A stretch of 64,000 bases of DNA from Diphasiastrum complanatum (GCA_029204225.1 CM055092.1:72242308-72306307), one strand, 5' to 3'; shown: positions 1 through 11,313, counted from the first letter of the stretch. A program made the numbers and translations. Notes: generated by a model from the letters alone, not told the origin.

Positions 1-1732
1 GAGGTAGAGCGGCAGCTGCAAGAATATTTAGCTAAGGGGTTTATACACCCCAGTAAATCACCGTGGGCCGTGCCCATTTTGTTGGTTAAGAAAAAAGATG
101 GGTCTATGCGTATGTGCATAGACTATAGGGCTTTAAATAAACTCACTGTTAAAGATAATTATCCTTTGCCCAGGATAGATGAGATCTTTGATCAACTCAA
201 AGGGGCAAAGTATTTTACTAAGATAGATCTTAGAGGAATCCAAATGTGAATTCTTCAAGGAAGAGATTCACTATCTCGGACATATTATCTCCGCTGAGGG
301 GATCAGGATGGATCCTGAAAAGGTAGCCGCAATCATGCGATGGCCAGCACCAACTTCGGTGGAAGAGCTACAGATCTTCCTCGGATTGGCTGGATTTTAC
401 AGGAGGTTTATCCATCAATATGCCCTCTTGACTGCTCTTTTGACAGATCTGCTCAAGGGTAAGGGCAAGTACTTTAGTTAAGGGCCTAAACAACAAGCGA
501 GCTTTGAAGATGTAAAGGCTGCAATTGCAATTGCTCCTGTATTAAGTTTAGTGGATCCAAATCAAGCAATCATAGTAGAGACCGATGCCAGTGATCAGGC
601 AGTCGGTGCTATTCTCACTCAACACGACCGTCCGGTCGCATTTGAGAGTAGAAACTAGATAAACACCAGTTGAATTATTCCACTTATGAGAAGGAGTTGT
701 TTGCAATAGTCTATGCTCTTAAGAAATGGAGGCACCGCCTCTATGGAGCTAAGTTTGAGATCGTGTTTGATCAAGAAAGTATCAAGTGGTTTTCCTCCCA
801 AAGCGACTTGAAAGGAAGAAAAGCTCGTTGGGCCAAACTTTTCCAAGAGTTTGACTATCAACTAATGTACAGGAAAGGGCACTACAATGTGGTAGCAGAT
901 GCCCTGAGTCGAATGCCCATGGTAAGCGCGCTAAGTTTTATGGCATTCAGGAGTGAATTCCTGGAATCACTCAGAGGAAAGTGTGTTAGTGATTCTCACT
1001 ACGCAGTTGTGTGGCGGGCTATTGAGCAAAGGAATTCCACAGCCACACCAGGGCCCCATCAAAGAATGTTGTGGGGCCATTGGAAGATGTTGCAGTTGCG
1101 TCGGGACAGGACGCGCCGCCTGAAGATGTTGCGGAAACATCCGAAGTGGATGTGCCATCAACAGGTGTTGCGGATGCTCGATGGAAGAATTTCTCCATTG
1201 AGGACGGGTACCTCCTTTATAAAGGAAGGGTATGTGTACCCAAGGACGGTGACTTTAGGCGCCAAATTCTTTCCAAGAAGGTGATCGGGTGTTTCTGAAA
1301 GTTCCTGAAGACTCTACCACTCTAAGCACAGGCAAGTGCCCTAAGTTGTCCCAAAGGTATTGTGGTCCATTCACAATACTCAAAAGAGTTGGAAGTTCTG
1401 CTTACAAACTGGCTTTGCCAAAATCCGCAAAGGTACATCCGGTCTTTCATGTCAGTCGACTGAAGTGGGTGATGCGAGAAGGAGACAATATTGTCTAAGA
1501 ACAAACCCTAATAGACTTTGAGGAACCTAATTCCTTGCCACATGAACCAGAGGGAATTCTGAATATCCGAAACTGCAAGACTCGTCATGCGGTCTTTCGA
1601 GAAGTTTTAGTCAAGTGGAAGGACGGGTCCCAAGAAGAGGCAACCTGGGAGTCTGTAAGCGCAAGAGGTATCCTTATTTCATCCTTGAAGACATCGCTTT
1701 CGAGGACGAAAGCTCCTTTTAGGGGGAGGAGA
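1..1732 (+). pseudogene. Gypsy-1: Ty3 chromovirus pol relic with internal deletions
   Basis: Reverse transcriptase starts at base 1 in frame 1 (motifs [16 protein letters not shown] and [10 protein letters not shown]), reaches FTKIDLR, then jumps at about 232 into frame 2 at the segment [21 protein letters not shown]. The missing part, roughly 100 residues, includes the catalytic YxDD block. A stop lies near 479. RNase H follows (DASDQAVGAIL; after a one-base frameshift near 650, YSTYEKELFAIVYALKKW and GRKARWAKLFQEF). The start of the integrase zinc-binding region (GYLLYKGRVCVPKDGDFRRQ) is joined at about 1275-1281 directly to the integrase C-terminus (GDRVFLKVPE, VHPVFHVSRLK), so the catalytic core is gone. 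A chromodomain-like end (VLVKWKDGSQEEATWES) lies at 1600-1665. Reading frames are otherwise well preserved, which suggests deletions rather than long decay. Confidence 0.9.
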
Positions 1733-2120
1733 TGTTATGCCCATTGGCAAACACAAGGATACATGTGGCTCGTTAGTCCCTAGGGGGTCCCGGCGGGGTG
1801 ACACTCAGCCCCGAAGTTCGGGATAATAACCCTTAGGTACTAGGATCTAGAGGGCTTGGTCTATATCCATAGGGAGTGCCACTAAGTGGAGGGCACGCAC
1901 CCTTAGTTACTAAGGGTGGGTCCCTAAAGTTAGGTAGGACCGCAATCCACTGGTAACTGTGCATGTGAGAGGAGTGCATGGCCTCCTGGAGGTTGGGTGC
2001 TGGTCCTATATGGTGGCCTGTGGATGTAGAGCCAGGTACAGGATAGTGGGTGCAGATCCAAAGTCACTCTTCCATTGTGGTGGACCTTTGTCCATTGTTC
2101 CTAATAGTTACGAAGGATTC
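1733..2120 (+). repeat. Gypsy-1 3' LTR, 3' end not defined
   Basis: A polypurine tract (agggggaggaga, 1721-1732) follows the chromodomain and is followed directly by TGTTATGCCC, the usual TG start of a Ty3 LTR. The stretch is non-coding. Its right end is uncertain because a Copia fragment begins by about 2160. Confidence 0.6.
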
Positions 2121-2159
2121 TACATGATCTACATATGGTACAAGATTCACCTACGGTAC

Positions 2160-2408
2160 ATCAGTGCGACAATCAGAGTTGTATTAAATTGGCAAAAAAA
2201 TCCAGTTTTTCACAGCAGGACAAAGCACATTGAAGTACAACAACACTTCATCAGAGAGAAAATTCAAAGTGGTGAAGTGGAGCTTATCTATTGCCCTACA
2301 GAAGTGCAAGTTGCGGATATCTTTACCAAAGGACTTGGCAAAGAAAAATTTCAAAAGTTTAGAAAACTTCTAGGAGTAATAGATAACAAAGTAAACATCA
2401 AGGGGGAG
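2160..2408 (+). pseudogene. Copia RNase H C-terminal fragment
   Basis: The translation carries the Copia RNase H end: CDNQSCIKLAKNP (one extra A causes a frameshift near 2195), then HSRTKHIEVQQHFIREKI, then VQVADIFTKGL. In Copia elements this block closes pol and is followed by the polypurine tract and 3' LTR, as seen here (aagggggag at 2400-2408). Everything upstream in this element is missing and is replaced by the Gypsy-1 LTR. Confidence 0.88.
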
Positions 2409-2937
2409 TGTTAGGAATTAATGTTTATTTGATACCCCTTAATGATAGTTTGGCCATGCCTGCGTGCTATTATAGGGGCCATTCTATTTATAGTAGATTC
2501 ATTTTTTAAGGTTTATGCATGTAGGTGGGCGCACTACTACTAAATTAGGATCTATTTAGTACTTAGAAAATTCTTGGGACTTTACCCAATATAGGCTCTT
2601 AGCTTTTCTCATTGATCAGAGAAACTATTTAAGTAGGCTGGCGCCCCACCACAATCATTCCAATATGCTAGAGCATTGCTCAATTCTTCTATGATCTGAA
2701 TTCTCTCTATGCTTGGTTTTGTGTGAGTGCTAGTAGGACTAGTAACTCCATCTAGAATTTGTATCACAAATAATGACAAGCGGCCCTCCTTCTACTATCG
2801 CTGGGTGCCCCCCCGAAGCAAAAAGCGAGGTACAATTGCTCTACAGTTCTCTGTCTCTGTCCCACTGGAATCGTCTGTGATCGTAACGAACAGGTTAGAC
2901 GTTAGTTTTGAATTTTTATCCTTGACAGAACCCAACA
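2409..2937 (+). repeat. Copia 3' LTR
   Basis: The LTR begins TGTTAG directly after the polypurine tract and ends CCCAACA, giving matching TG...CA ends with a short inverted repeat. Its length is 529 bp. No partner LTR is seen in the window, so it belongs to a 5'-truncated element. Confidence 0.75.
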
Positions 2938-3329
2938 TGGATTAATGCACCTAAACTTGACCGAATTGTATCAGAATGCTCGGCAAACTTCCAAGTAATA
3001 ATGCTCTTAATTAGAGCTTTCAACTGATACCCATATTGCCAACAAAAAAATCAAACCAAAAAAAAAGAAAACACGTTTCTGAGCATTTCTACCAAAAACC
3101 CGAAACGCGCTTCTGGACCGCGTTTCTGCATGCGTTTCGAAACGTGTTTTGAGAATCGTAGTGCAACTATGGTTCTAACATGGTTTTGTGGGGTTTATGC
3201 TAAATTCTCTACCTTCTACAACAAGGAATGCACTAGAAAGTGATACGTTTCTTATTTTTGGGTTGTTGTACCATCCTCACATGTAATGCACAGCAATAAG
3301 TATTGAACAAATTGGGTGAAAAAGTACTT
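2938..3329. other. Intergenic; short palindrome-rich terminus
   Basis: No coding signal. At about 3070-3172 there are repeats of a CGTTTCGAAACG-like palindrome ending in gtgcaactatgg. This resembles the right ends of the hAT-like elements at 54.85 and 62.55 kb, but no left end was found, so it is at most a fragment. Confidence 0.4.
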
Positions 3330-4560
3330 TAGGTTCAATAAGTATGATGGCATTTCTACTCACAATGTTCTACTTGTATGGTCTACCAATTTAAAAATTC
3401 GTCTTGGAGGTGATGATCATACAAAGGAGGCTAAGCTTCAATTTGTATGACTCAAATTGGACAAAACTATGTTCAAAGTAGAGAAACAAGGTAAGGGCTA
3501 AAGTCAAAGATTAAGAAGCATTTTCTTAGTCAAGAGTTTGAGCTTAGAATATAATCAAAAGAAATATATTCTCCAAGTAAGTACAAGAGTTGTCGAATAA
3601 GCGATAGATCAAGAGAAAGATAGTACTTTTTTTTTATGTATGTGGTGCACACTAGAGCTTTCAACAGATTCACTATTAAGGATAGGTTTCCGACTCCTCG
3701 TATTGACAACATTTTTTATAGATTAAGGGAGGCTACAGATTTTAGCAAAACAGATCTGAAAATTGAAAAGCACCAGGTGAGAACAGCACCAAAATATGTG
3801 CACAAGACTGCTTCAGGAACCAATTTCAGACTTTACAATACTTGGTTGTATCTTTTGGTTTGAATAATAATCTTCATTTTGGCGTATGATGGAAAGTATC
3901 TTTGAGAATTTTTGCTACTATTTTCTTTTAGGACATTCTTATCTATAGCCGTAATGAAGAAAAACATAAGCAACATCTCAAACATCGAAGTGATATTTAC
4001 ATTTAAAGATTTAAGCTATAGGCAACTGGCTGATTCTTGAGGATGCACATGACGTTAGGTCATTCTTAGGCTTATGTTCGTAATTTATCAAAAAAGAAAA
4101 CGCTTTATATTGCGGCCCCATGTTGAGTCATTTTTAAATCTATGTGCCAATTTCCTTATATTTAACAAAACATTTGCTTAGATTGCAGCTCCTTTGCATT
4201 ATTTGACCAAATAAGGTGTAGCTATTCGATGGTGTCTAAGAAGTTAAAATAGGCACTATTTGTGGAAGCACACCTTCACTGTCTTCAATCGAAGAAGCTT
4301 TGCTTTAGGCAGGGGATTCAGATCGTTGAATTGTTTTTTTTTCAAATCACAGCTTAGAAAACTTTAAAAATTAAAAAAAAAAAAACCGCATTTTTTACTT
4401 AAACTCACCTAGGATTGACACCTCAACATTTAGAAGATCGTCAATATTGTGAAAAGCTAAAAATAGGGATTCAAAATAAAAATGAATAAGCTTAGTTGAT
4501 GATTCTTTTTTCACATACATCAACAGCGAATTACTTTAGCTAACCATGGATACTAATTTC
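3330..4560 (+). pseudogene. Very degenerate Gypsy pol relic
   Basis: The only clean stretch is 3640-3790, encoding a Ty3 RT segment (FTIKDRFPTPRIDNIF, ATDFSKTDLK, HQVRTAP). Further on, pieces of the same order appear in changing frames: DILIYSRNEEKHKQHL near 3935-3985 (after the RT active site), DVRSFLGL near 4050, APLHYLTK near 4190, and an RNase H-like RSFALG stretch near 4290. Many stops and frameshifts separate them. A possible gag remnant (STHNVLLVW) at 3350-3400 is weak. This is clearly older than Gypsy-1. Confidence 0.7.
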
Positions 4561-4643
4561 CAACAAATGGAAAGTGACACAGATATGCATAGTTGATAAA
4601 TAATTTAGGGTCGGCAGCATGCGGGAATTGATCAAACTTGGAG

Positions 4644-5015
4644 CTACCTTGCTTTTGCGTTTCCTGAACAATCCAAAATTTTCCAACTGGTGGAAATGAA
4701 GTGGCATAGCAGGCCATCTAAGTTCTGAATTTCGATGCCAATTGTGGTCCTTGTAAATGCAAAGCGCAACGAAAACAAAGAATAGTTGAAAGACAGAAAT
4801 TCACTGTGCCTTATTACCGGAAATTGACACAGGAAGCGCAAATCGCAGGTTGATTCCAGCTCTCGCACACCCCACAGGGACATGCCCTCTTTGCCACCCC
4901 CCCAATCATGTCTCTTCAATCTTCTATGTCTTCTCTCTTTCTCCGCATCGTCGTCGTTTTCCCATCTCCCTCCTCCTCCTCCTGGCTTCCTTTTGTGCTT
5001 TGATTTTGTACTCAA
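4644..5015 (-). CDS. Hypothetical ORF, 123 aa, doubtful
   Basis: An open frame on the minus strand with a Gly-rich, then Arg/Lys/Glu-rich N-terminal third (KPGGGGGRWENDDDAEKE) and a less biased remainder. The biased part is the complement of a CT-rich stretch (4920-4985), so the composition may come from low-complexity DNA. No homologue is recognised, no splice context is visible, and the neighbouring DNA is repeat. It could be a chance ORF or a 5' exon. Confidence 0.15.
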   Translation of the reverse strand: MSTKSKHKRKPGGGGGRWENDDDAEKERRHRRLKRHDWGGGKEGMSLWGVRELESTCDLRFLCQFPVIRHSEFLSFNYSLFSLRFAFTRTTIGIEIQNLDGLLCHFISTSWKILDCSGNAKAR

Positions 5016-5058
5016 TGAGAAGAGAGAACGAAGGGTATTTATACAGCTGCGGCGAAAC

Positions 5059-5370
5059 GTTGCCCTTCATCAAGAAATCCTTTGAAGAATCTTCAACACA
5101 CGACGCCCTTCAAATAGATCGAGGTTGCCCTTCATTAGGAGATTCTTCGAAGATCCTTCAACACACAACGCCCTTCAAATAGATCCACATTGCCCTTCAT
5201 CAGGAAATTCTACGAAGATCCTTCAACGCACAACGCCCTTCAAACAGATTGACGATGCCCCTCACCAGGAAATCATCTGAAGAACCGTCAATCCACAACG
5301 CCCTTCAAATAGACCAACGTTGCCCTTCATAAGGAATTCTTGGAAGAGACTCTTCAAATAGATTGCCTTT
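5059..5370. repeat. 65-bp tandem repeat, about 4.7 copies
   Basis: Units start near 5059, 5124, 5189, 5254 and 5319, each opening with a variant of gttgcccttcatcagga and containing aacgcccttcaaatagat. Spacing is exactly 65 bp, not a multiple of three, and there is no continuous frame, so this is a non-coding minisatellite. Confidence 0.9.
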
Positions 5371-5540
5371 GAGTGCCCTCTTGGACACGTTATGGCAAAA
5401 GGCCTACACAAAAAAGGGTGTAGGTGGCCAATGGCCTTTCTAGTGACCCCGGTCCTTTACGCAAGCCGTGTCGAGGGTTATCTAAGAAAGTACACTTAGC
5501 CCAGCCAAGAAGGGCGAGATGTAACTTTGGAAATTTACTT

Positions 5541-5855
5541 AAAGGTTACTACAGATACCATTGCCTTGCATAAAGGTTGAAAAAAAAATTGTTGCTATTA
5601 TGCAAGATGGACAGAATATGTGCTCGCCGTAACTTCTCAAATGACCCTTAACACCCATAAAGGTCACACTATAAATACCAATTCCTTGGGTAAAGACTGA
5701 TCAATAATTTTATTTATTCTTACCGAAGATGGATATAAGATGTGCTAAATGTGGCTTCTCATTTGAACCCTAGTGGCTATAAAGCCCGCTAGGAATACCA
5801 TTCTCTTGGGTAAAGGATGAGCGGTAATCTTTTTTACTCTTATCCAAGATGGACA
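5541..5855. repeat. About 120-bp tandem repeat, 2.6 copies
   Basis: Units begin near 5541, 5660 and 5781. They share, in order, aaaggt/aaagcc, a nearly constant ataccat/attcc-cttgggtaaag block, an AT-rich middle, and a caagatgga-type block. Divergence between units is moderate. No coding frame. Confidence 0.8.
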
Positions 5856-6009
5856 AAGTTTTGCTATTAATATTTTTTTAGCATAAGTTGATTCAATAAA
5901 TTGATTTAATAAAGCGGTCTAATTTCTCAAAGACAATAAAACTCTTTACAGATATCTATTTTAGCTCAATTTTTTTGAGAGTAACCATATTTTTTCTAAA
6001 TTGACCTAT

Positions 6010-6168
6010 CAGTTATGGAGGAGCATATTCCTAATAGTGACTGAGAGTGCAGGTAGGGCCCCATCCTCATCCAACGTCATGATGATATCTCCATCTTGAT
6101 GGAGAATGTTCCATCATTGAATGTCCTACCTCAATCACGGTTTAGGAATACGCTCCTCCATGAGTTGT
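6010..6168. repeat. Foldback (inverted repeat) element, 159 bp
   Basis: The left arm (6010-6057, containing atggaggagcatattccta) is the near reverse complement of the right arm (6125-6168, containing taggaatacgctcctccat). Arms are about 45 nt with few mismatches, and the loop region contains further smaller self-complementary stretches around tctccatcttgatggaga. It could be a MITE or a hairpin-forming transcript. Confidence 0.75.
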
Positions 6169-6649
6169 GAGCCTACCTAAATCTAGATCATTGTTGGCGT
6201 GCTATTAGCTTTTTATTATGACCACCCTATTCATAGTATTTAAACTTTTAGATATTTTGAAGTTTGCACTCTTGGCTATCAAACAAATTTCTAATTTTCA
6301 TTTGTTACTATAACTGTTGTGGTGTAGGTTCAAATCCCACTTGTTGCGTCATTCACATATTGGAGCCTTGAGCCTTGTGTCATTCACATATTGGATCCTT
6401 TAGCCTCCTTGTTTTATGATTGCCCAATGCTTGATGTAAAGTGTATATTTGCAAATCAAACCAATACAATCAACTTGTGGGTACATGAAAAGTACTGCCC
6501 ATCAATAGTCTATAAACTACATTTTTTTTTTTTATCTTTTTGGGTAGTCAACATCTAACTACTATTGCTATTGCCATTACGCTAAGAGATTAAAAAGATA
6601 ATGTTTAAAAAATAATCAACAACTATAAGAGTCCAGCTACTTGGGATAT
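6169..6649. other. AT-rich intergenic DNA
   Basis: No coding signal. A short direct repeat, gtcattcacatattgga, occurs twice at about 6350 and 6383. A tRNA T-arm-like string at 6321-6346 has no accompanying tRNA structure. Confidence 0.4.
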
Positions 6650-7488
6650 CATAGCTCTCATAGTATTGAAAGCCAAGGCAATGTTCAAATCTCTTTGTAG
6701 TATGTATGATACACAACAACTTATTACTGATGTAATTTATGTTCTTGTTTTGACTAAGAATCTATTGTCTATTAGTAGGATTGATGATTTTGGACACATT
6801 ATCCAATTCACTAATCAAAAAATAGATAGTAAAAGTATAGTTGTTGCCAAGGGCATTAGAGATGGTTCTCTACCAACTCTATCATGGTGTTTTCTATAAG
6901 GTTCAAGCAATGAAGTCTCAGATCTCAGCTAAGAACACTAACATTTCATGGCATCATAGGTTAGGACATCTCAATATGAGAAGCCTAACATATATGTATG
7001 AAAACAGATTTGTGAAAGATCTTTCCTCTTCAATGTACAAATGTGAGTCAAGTATTCTTAGCAAGCACTCAAAAAGTAGGTTCCCAAAGAATCAAGCTTA
7101 TACAGCTTCTAACCTTCTTGAATCAATATGATTTTCATGTTTCTAAAAGCTAAATTTGAGGCACTCCATTGTTTTCAAGGACTCAAATAGCTTGCAAAAA
7201 CATAGACAAGAAGGAAGGAAAATTCTGGAATTACACTTATAAAATGCAAGAGGCCAATTCATTTTCTTATGAATGACCAAATTTCTATCTACAAATGGGA
7301 TCCAAAGACGCCTCACATGACACTACAGTCCACAATAGAATGGTGTGGTTGAGCGCAAGTATCAAACACTACTAGAATCTACAAAAGCAATGTTGGCACA
7401 CTCCAAGTTACCTAATTTCTTTTGGGCAAAAGCCATCCTAACAATATGCTACCTAAGCTAAAGACTTGCCCTAACTGCTTTGCAAGTA
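6650..7488 (+). pseudogene. Copia gag-pre-integrase/integrase relic
   Basis: Coding pieces in two frames give the end of the protease/pre-integrase region (VIYVLVLTKNLLSISRI, then the histidine pair of SWHHRLGHLNMRSL at 6946-6985). The integrase centre follows in broken frames at about 7300-7495: a decayed NGVVERKYQTLLESTKAML block and FFWAKAIL. In Copia integrase these belong to the zinc-binding domain and the post-catalytic segment. Stops and frameshifts are frequent. The fragment runs straight into LTR-like sequence at about 7489 with RT and RNase H missing, so this is a deletion derivative related to Copia-A. Confidence 0.75.
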
Positions 7489-8109
7489 AATTTTGGAAAG
7501 TCCTAACTAGATGGATGCCAGCACATTATGGCCAACTAGCTATTGCGATCTGCGACCTGATTAGCTGTCCTACTGGATATGCGTTAATTGCTTTAGTATA
7601 AGTAGCTGATCATCAAAGACTTTAACAACTCTTGCTCAGCTCTCTAGCTTAGCTTTTCTTTCAGAGTTCAATTAGAGTACTGCTATTCGCGCTTACTGCT
7701 AATTAGTGGAAGTGCATCAGACAAAGTTTTCAGTTACTCAAAGATGGCGTAGAGTACGCGGTTTTTATCTGCAATTGTTTTGTGCTCTCATCATCTGATT
7801 TGTACATGCTACTTACTGAATCGATCTATCCTTTTATTGCGTTCAGTATCATGTCAGAATGTATGCCTCTCTGTAGTTATTTGTAACTGATAATTCTCTT
7901 ATTGTTTTGTCTGTTCATCGCAATACATCATTGTTTGGCTACAAAATCACTTTAGCACTAACGATTTCAAATTTGGTTGCTAAAAGATTGAACGTGACTT
8001 CTGTTATTATAGCTTTGTTCAATATTGGTAGTTGTACTCATGCATTAGGAAAGGAGGCTTATTTCGCTGCGCTCGATAAGTCGCTTGCAGTCTTCGACTT
8101 GTCGAACTG
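7489..8109 (+). repeat. Partial LTR of the Copia-A family
   Basis: The same ordered blocks as in the Copia-A LTRs are present in diverged form: gatggatgccagcacat, a TATA-like gtataagtag, caaagatggcgtagagtacgcgg, ctatccttttattgcgttcag, tcagaatgtatgc, and a final cgtgactt-rich segment. It lacks the long CT tract of the complete copies. The left end matches the truncated LTR near 45,270 almost exactly (gtcctaactggatggatgccagcaca-like). Confidence 0.7.
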
Positions 8110-8141
8110 ACTCACTTCACCTCCCTCTTTCCAACACTTAC

Positions 8142-8262
8142 TGGTGAGCAATGTTGGCAGACAAAACAATTTGCCTAGCGGTGCTTTGATCAGCATGACC
8201 ATGGTGAGCAATGTTGTCTTTCAAACAAATTTGTCTGGCAGTGCTCAAATTAGCGCGACTAG
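8142..8262. repeat. 60-bp imperfect direct repeat, 2 copies
   Basis: The block tggtgagcaatgttg occurs at 8142 and 8202, followed by similar caaa(c)aatttg..tagcggtgct and caaatttg..ggcagtgct segments. Non-coding. Confidence 0.7.
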
Positions 8263-8494
8263 GCAAAAAAAAAATTGGTTCATCATCACCAATAGCAAAA
8301 ACATAAAACCTCTGAGAGATGGCACATGAACTAATCTGTAATCTGTCTACAAATGCTCCTCTTTTGTCGCTTTTGCATGTGCCTTCGCTACGAAGATGGA
8401 GTGCTTTCACCAAGAAGAAGATGGAGAGCCTTGGACAACAAAGGGAGATAGAAGGTAGAACATAAAACTAATACCCTAATGCATGGAAAACTAA

Positions 8495-8790
8495 AATCCT
8501 AGAATCCAACGAGCCCATGAATCCCACCTAAACACCAACGAGCCCATGAACCCTACTATGTTTATAGTTATGAACCCTACCTAATCACCAATGAGCCCAT
8601 GAACCCTACATAGTTTATAGTTGTGCTACAAAGTCTATAATTGCCAAAGCTAGTTAGGAAGATTTTAGCTTTACATTGTTCAACAGTTTGTACTATGCAG
8701 TCCAGAGTTTACTATTGTGCTACGAAGTCTATAATTGCCAAAGCTAGTTAGGAAGATTTTCTTTACATTGTTCAAGATTTTGCCAACTAG
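8495..8790. repeat. Short tandem and direct repeats
   Basis: The phrase aacgagcccatgaa / aatgagcccatgaa recurs at about 8504, 8537 and 8590. A longer direct repeat (ttgtgctac[a/g]aagtctata followed by attgccaaagctagttagg) occurs at 8621 and 8715, a 94-bp shift. Non-coding; it looks like replication-slippage structure. Confidence 0.7.
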
Positions 8791-9765
8791 GCATGGCTAG
8801 CCACAATGGTAATGAAAAAGTAAATGTGGTCGTCAATGATCTGTGTGTTAGGCTTTCTATGGTAGAAAGACCAAACCAATGCTCGAGAAATCTTTTTTGA
8901 GTTATCCTCAAAAAACTTACATTTTATAGATCTTAGTTTTTTTAAAAAAATTTCACACATAAAGATGTATATATGTTTTGTGTATTTCACTGTATATCCA
9001 TTCATCTACTTGATAGTTGCATTTGAGTGAGGTAATATTTAATATAAATGGTTCTTTTTCTACGATTCCGTCACACGCAAATGTAGAGGTTCAGGATTGT
9101 GATTTTTAAGAGGTTTTTGTGAGTTTAGGGTTTAGTCATCTAAGTGAAATGGACTTGATGATATCATTTTTTAGGAGGTTCAATATACACGGTCTTCTTT
9201 GAAACAAAGGGATTTTGATATTAGGGCTAATACCCTTATGCATCCTTTTGGTATATCAATGGGAATGCCTTTGGATTCTAAGGTCATTGTCTTCATGATG
9301 AGAATTGTTTTGTCTAAGATATGAAGGGTGTCTCTCTAATTGTTTTAGGGGCATGTCCTTTAACTTCCAAGATTGGACATTGAATGTTAACTTTCAATGT
9401 TGGCACTTTCTTATATAGGGTCTAAAACTCTTGATACAGATTGTCTAGCTCACTTAGAAGCTAGTTTGTGCTAACTGAAAGCGGTTGCTAGAATTGGTAG
9501 GATGGCCCCTTAACTATAGATGATACCTTTAGGCACCCTAAACTCCATTATCATAATAATGTAGTTGACTGACTTTCATTTAAATTTCAGAGGAGTACTA
9601 ATGATGATTGGTACTAGCTTGGAGATTTATGCCCTTTGCAACAATATTTGGTTGATAAAAGATGAAATGTGATACACAAAGTATTGGAATTGTAGTTCTC
9701 CAGATTCCATATCTAAATTTTCTCTTTGTGTTGTTGCATATGCAATAATCAATCCATCAACAAGC
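8791..9765. other. Intergenic, nothing recognised
   Basis: AT-rich sequence with stops in all frames. No repeat shared with the rest of the window was noticed. Confidence 0.4.
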
Positions 9766-10077
9766 ATGGATCAACAGGTCGATTTAACCTTGACCACCTC
9801 TAGTGAGGATGAGAGTATTACTCACATTACGGAGATGAATGTGGGTAAAACTCCTGTCAACCAGCATGCACTATCATTTTTACAACTATTCCAAAATTTG
9901 CATGTATCAAGCAAGTTGCGAAAGGTTGTCGAAGTTTGTGGATCTCCTAGAGCAGTGACTGAAATGCCCAAAGAATACAATGGAGATCAGCTATTCTTGT
10001 TTCCACCATCACACATGACAAGCATGGAGGGCATGTTGGATTATTCTCCTTATTACCAATCCACTAATCGATTTTAA
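9766..10077 (+). CDS. Hypothetical ORF (103 aa) reading into Copia-A LTR
   Basis: The frame opens at ATG 9766 (MDQQVDLTLTTSSEDES) and stays open through SFLQLFQNLHVSSKLRKVVE and FPPSHMTSMEG. Its last 14 residues are encoded by the first bases of the Copia-A 5' LTR, so the natural end, if this is an exon, was displaced by the insertion. Composition is not repetitive and the acidic-then-neutral layout looks protein-like, but I do not recognise a family. It could be a host exon, a fragment of another element, or a chance ORF. Confidence 0.3.
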   Translation: MDQQVDLTLTTSSEDESITHITEMNVGKTPVNQHALSFLQLFQNLHVSSKLRKVVEVCGSPRAVTEMPKEYNGDQLFLFPPSHMTSMEGMLDYSPYYQSTNRF

Positions 10078-10547
10078 TATTCATCCATTGTTTATCCAGT
10101 TCTGCGGATTTTCCCGTGTGTTTACACATTGTGGTCTGCAAAATTACAAGTGTTTTTCACAATCTGCAAAATTACACGGAGTTTACGATAGTGTCTCTTT
10201 TTCGCATTTTTTGCCTGATAGAAATCTCGTGTAAAATCACAGTGTCGCATTTTTTGGTTTTTCAGAAGACCCTCAAATGTTAAGAAAATGACTCTGGCAA
10301 AGTGTGGGACAACCCTAAATGAGATTTAAGGGCACCTTCTCTTTTTCTCCTTTTTCGTAAAAAACTCGACAGTGTCGTCTGTGGTTGTTTTAGTTCATTT
10401 CTGCAGAGCTACAGTTTTGGTCCATTTATGCAGACAGAACGTTTATGGCCAATTTCACCGCTTATCAGCAATCAATGACAAGGACCAGATGGATGCCAAC
10501 TAATCACCAACCAACTGGCGATCGCAATTCACGACCTAATTTCTTAG

Positions 10548-10555
10548 TATAAATA
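10548..10555 (+). promoter_or_regulatory. LTR TATA box
   Basis: TATAAATA lies in the middle of the 5' LTR, about 60 bp before the CT tract. The 3' LTR has TATAGATA at the same place (18937-18944). In Copia LTRs this position normally marks the U3/R border, so transcription would start just before or inside the CT tract. Confidence 0.55.
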
Positions 10556-10613
10556 GTTGTTCATAGTCATACAATTTAATAATTTTAAGATTATCAGAAG
10601 CATTTGAATAGTT

Positions 10614-10741
<128 letters not shown>

Positions 10742-11313
10742 CCTGCGAGCTTGAACACTCTTGAGCATTCTAGCTCACTACTTAGAGTTGTTTTGGAGAT
10801 TGCTATTGCGCTACTGCTTATCAGCATTGGACTTAATTCAGACTTTCATTTTTAGCCGCTCAAAGATAGCATAGAGTATGCGGGTTCGATCCACAACTTA
10901 TTGTACTCATTTACTTCTGTTACGTTTACATATTGAATCAATACTATCCTTCATTGCATTCAGTTTTTGTCTCAGAATGTATGCGTTTTCTGTTCTTCTT
11001 CGCGACTAATTCGCGAACAATTTGCGACTAATTATTTGTCTGATAATTTTCGATGCTTAATTGTTTGGCTACGTAATCACTGTAGTATTGGCGATTTCAA
11101 AGTTAGTTACTATAAGTTCAAACGTGATTTCTATCACTATTGTTTTGTTTGAAATTGATAGGCATGGTCATGCATTGTGAAAGGAAAAGATAGTTTATTC
11201 CGCCATGCACGAAAAGTTTTCTATCTAGACACTCGAATTATTTTCATTCGTTTCTTTTTTGAGTTCGTTTTATTTTCGAGCTAGACCTATCTTCTGCACA
11301 CCACTTTTCGACA

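Noticed and set aside
6321-6346. tRNA-like string ggtgtaggttcaaatcccac
   Set aside because: It looks like a T arm, but no acceptor stem, D arm or anticodon arm can be placed upstream; also no A box, so not a clear SINE.
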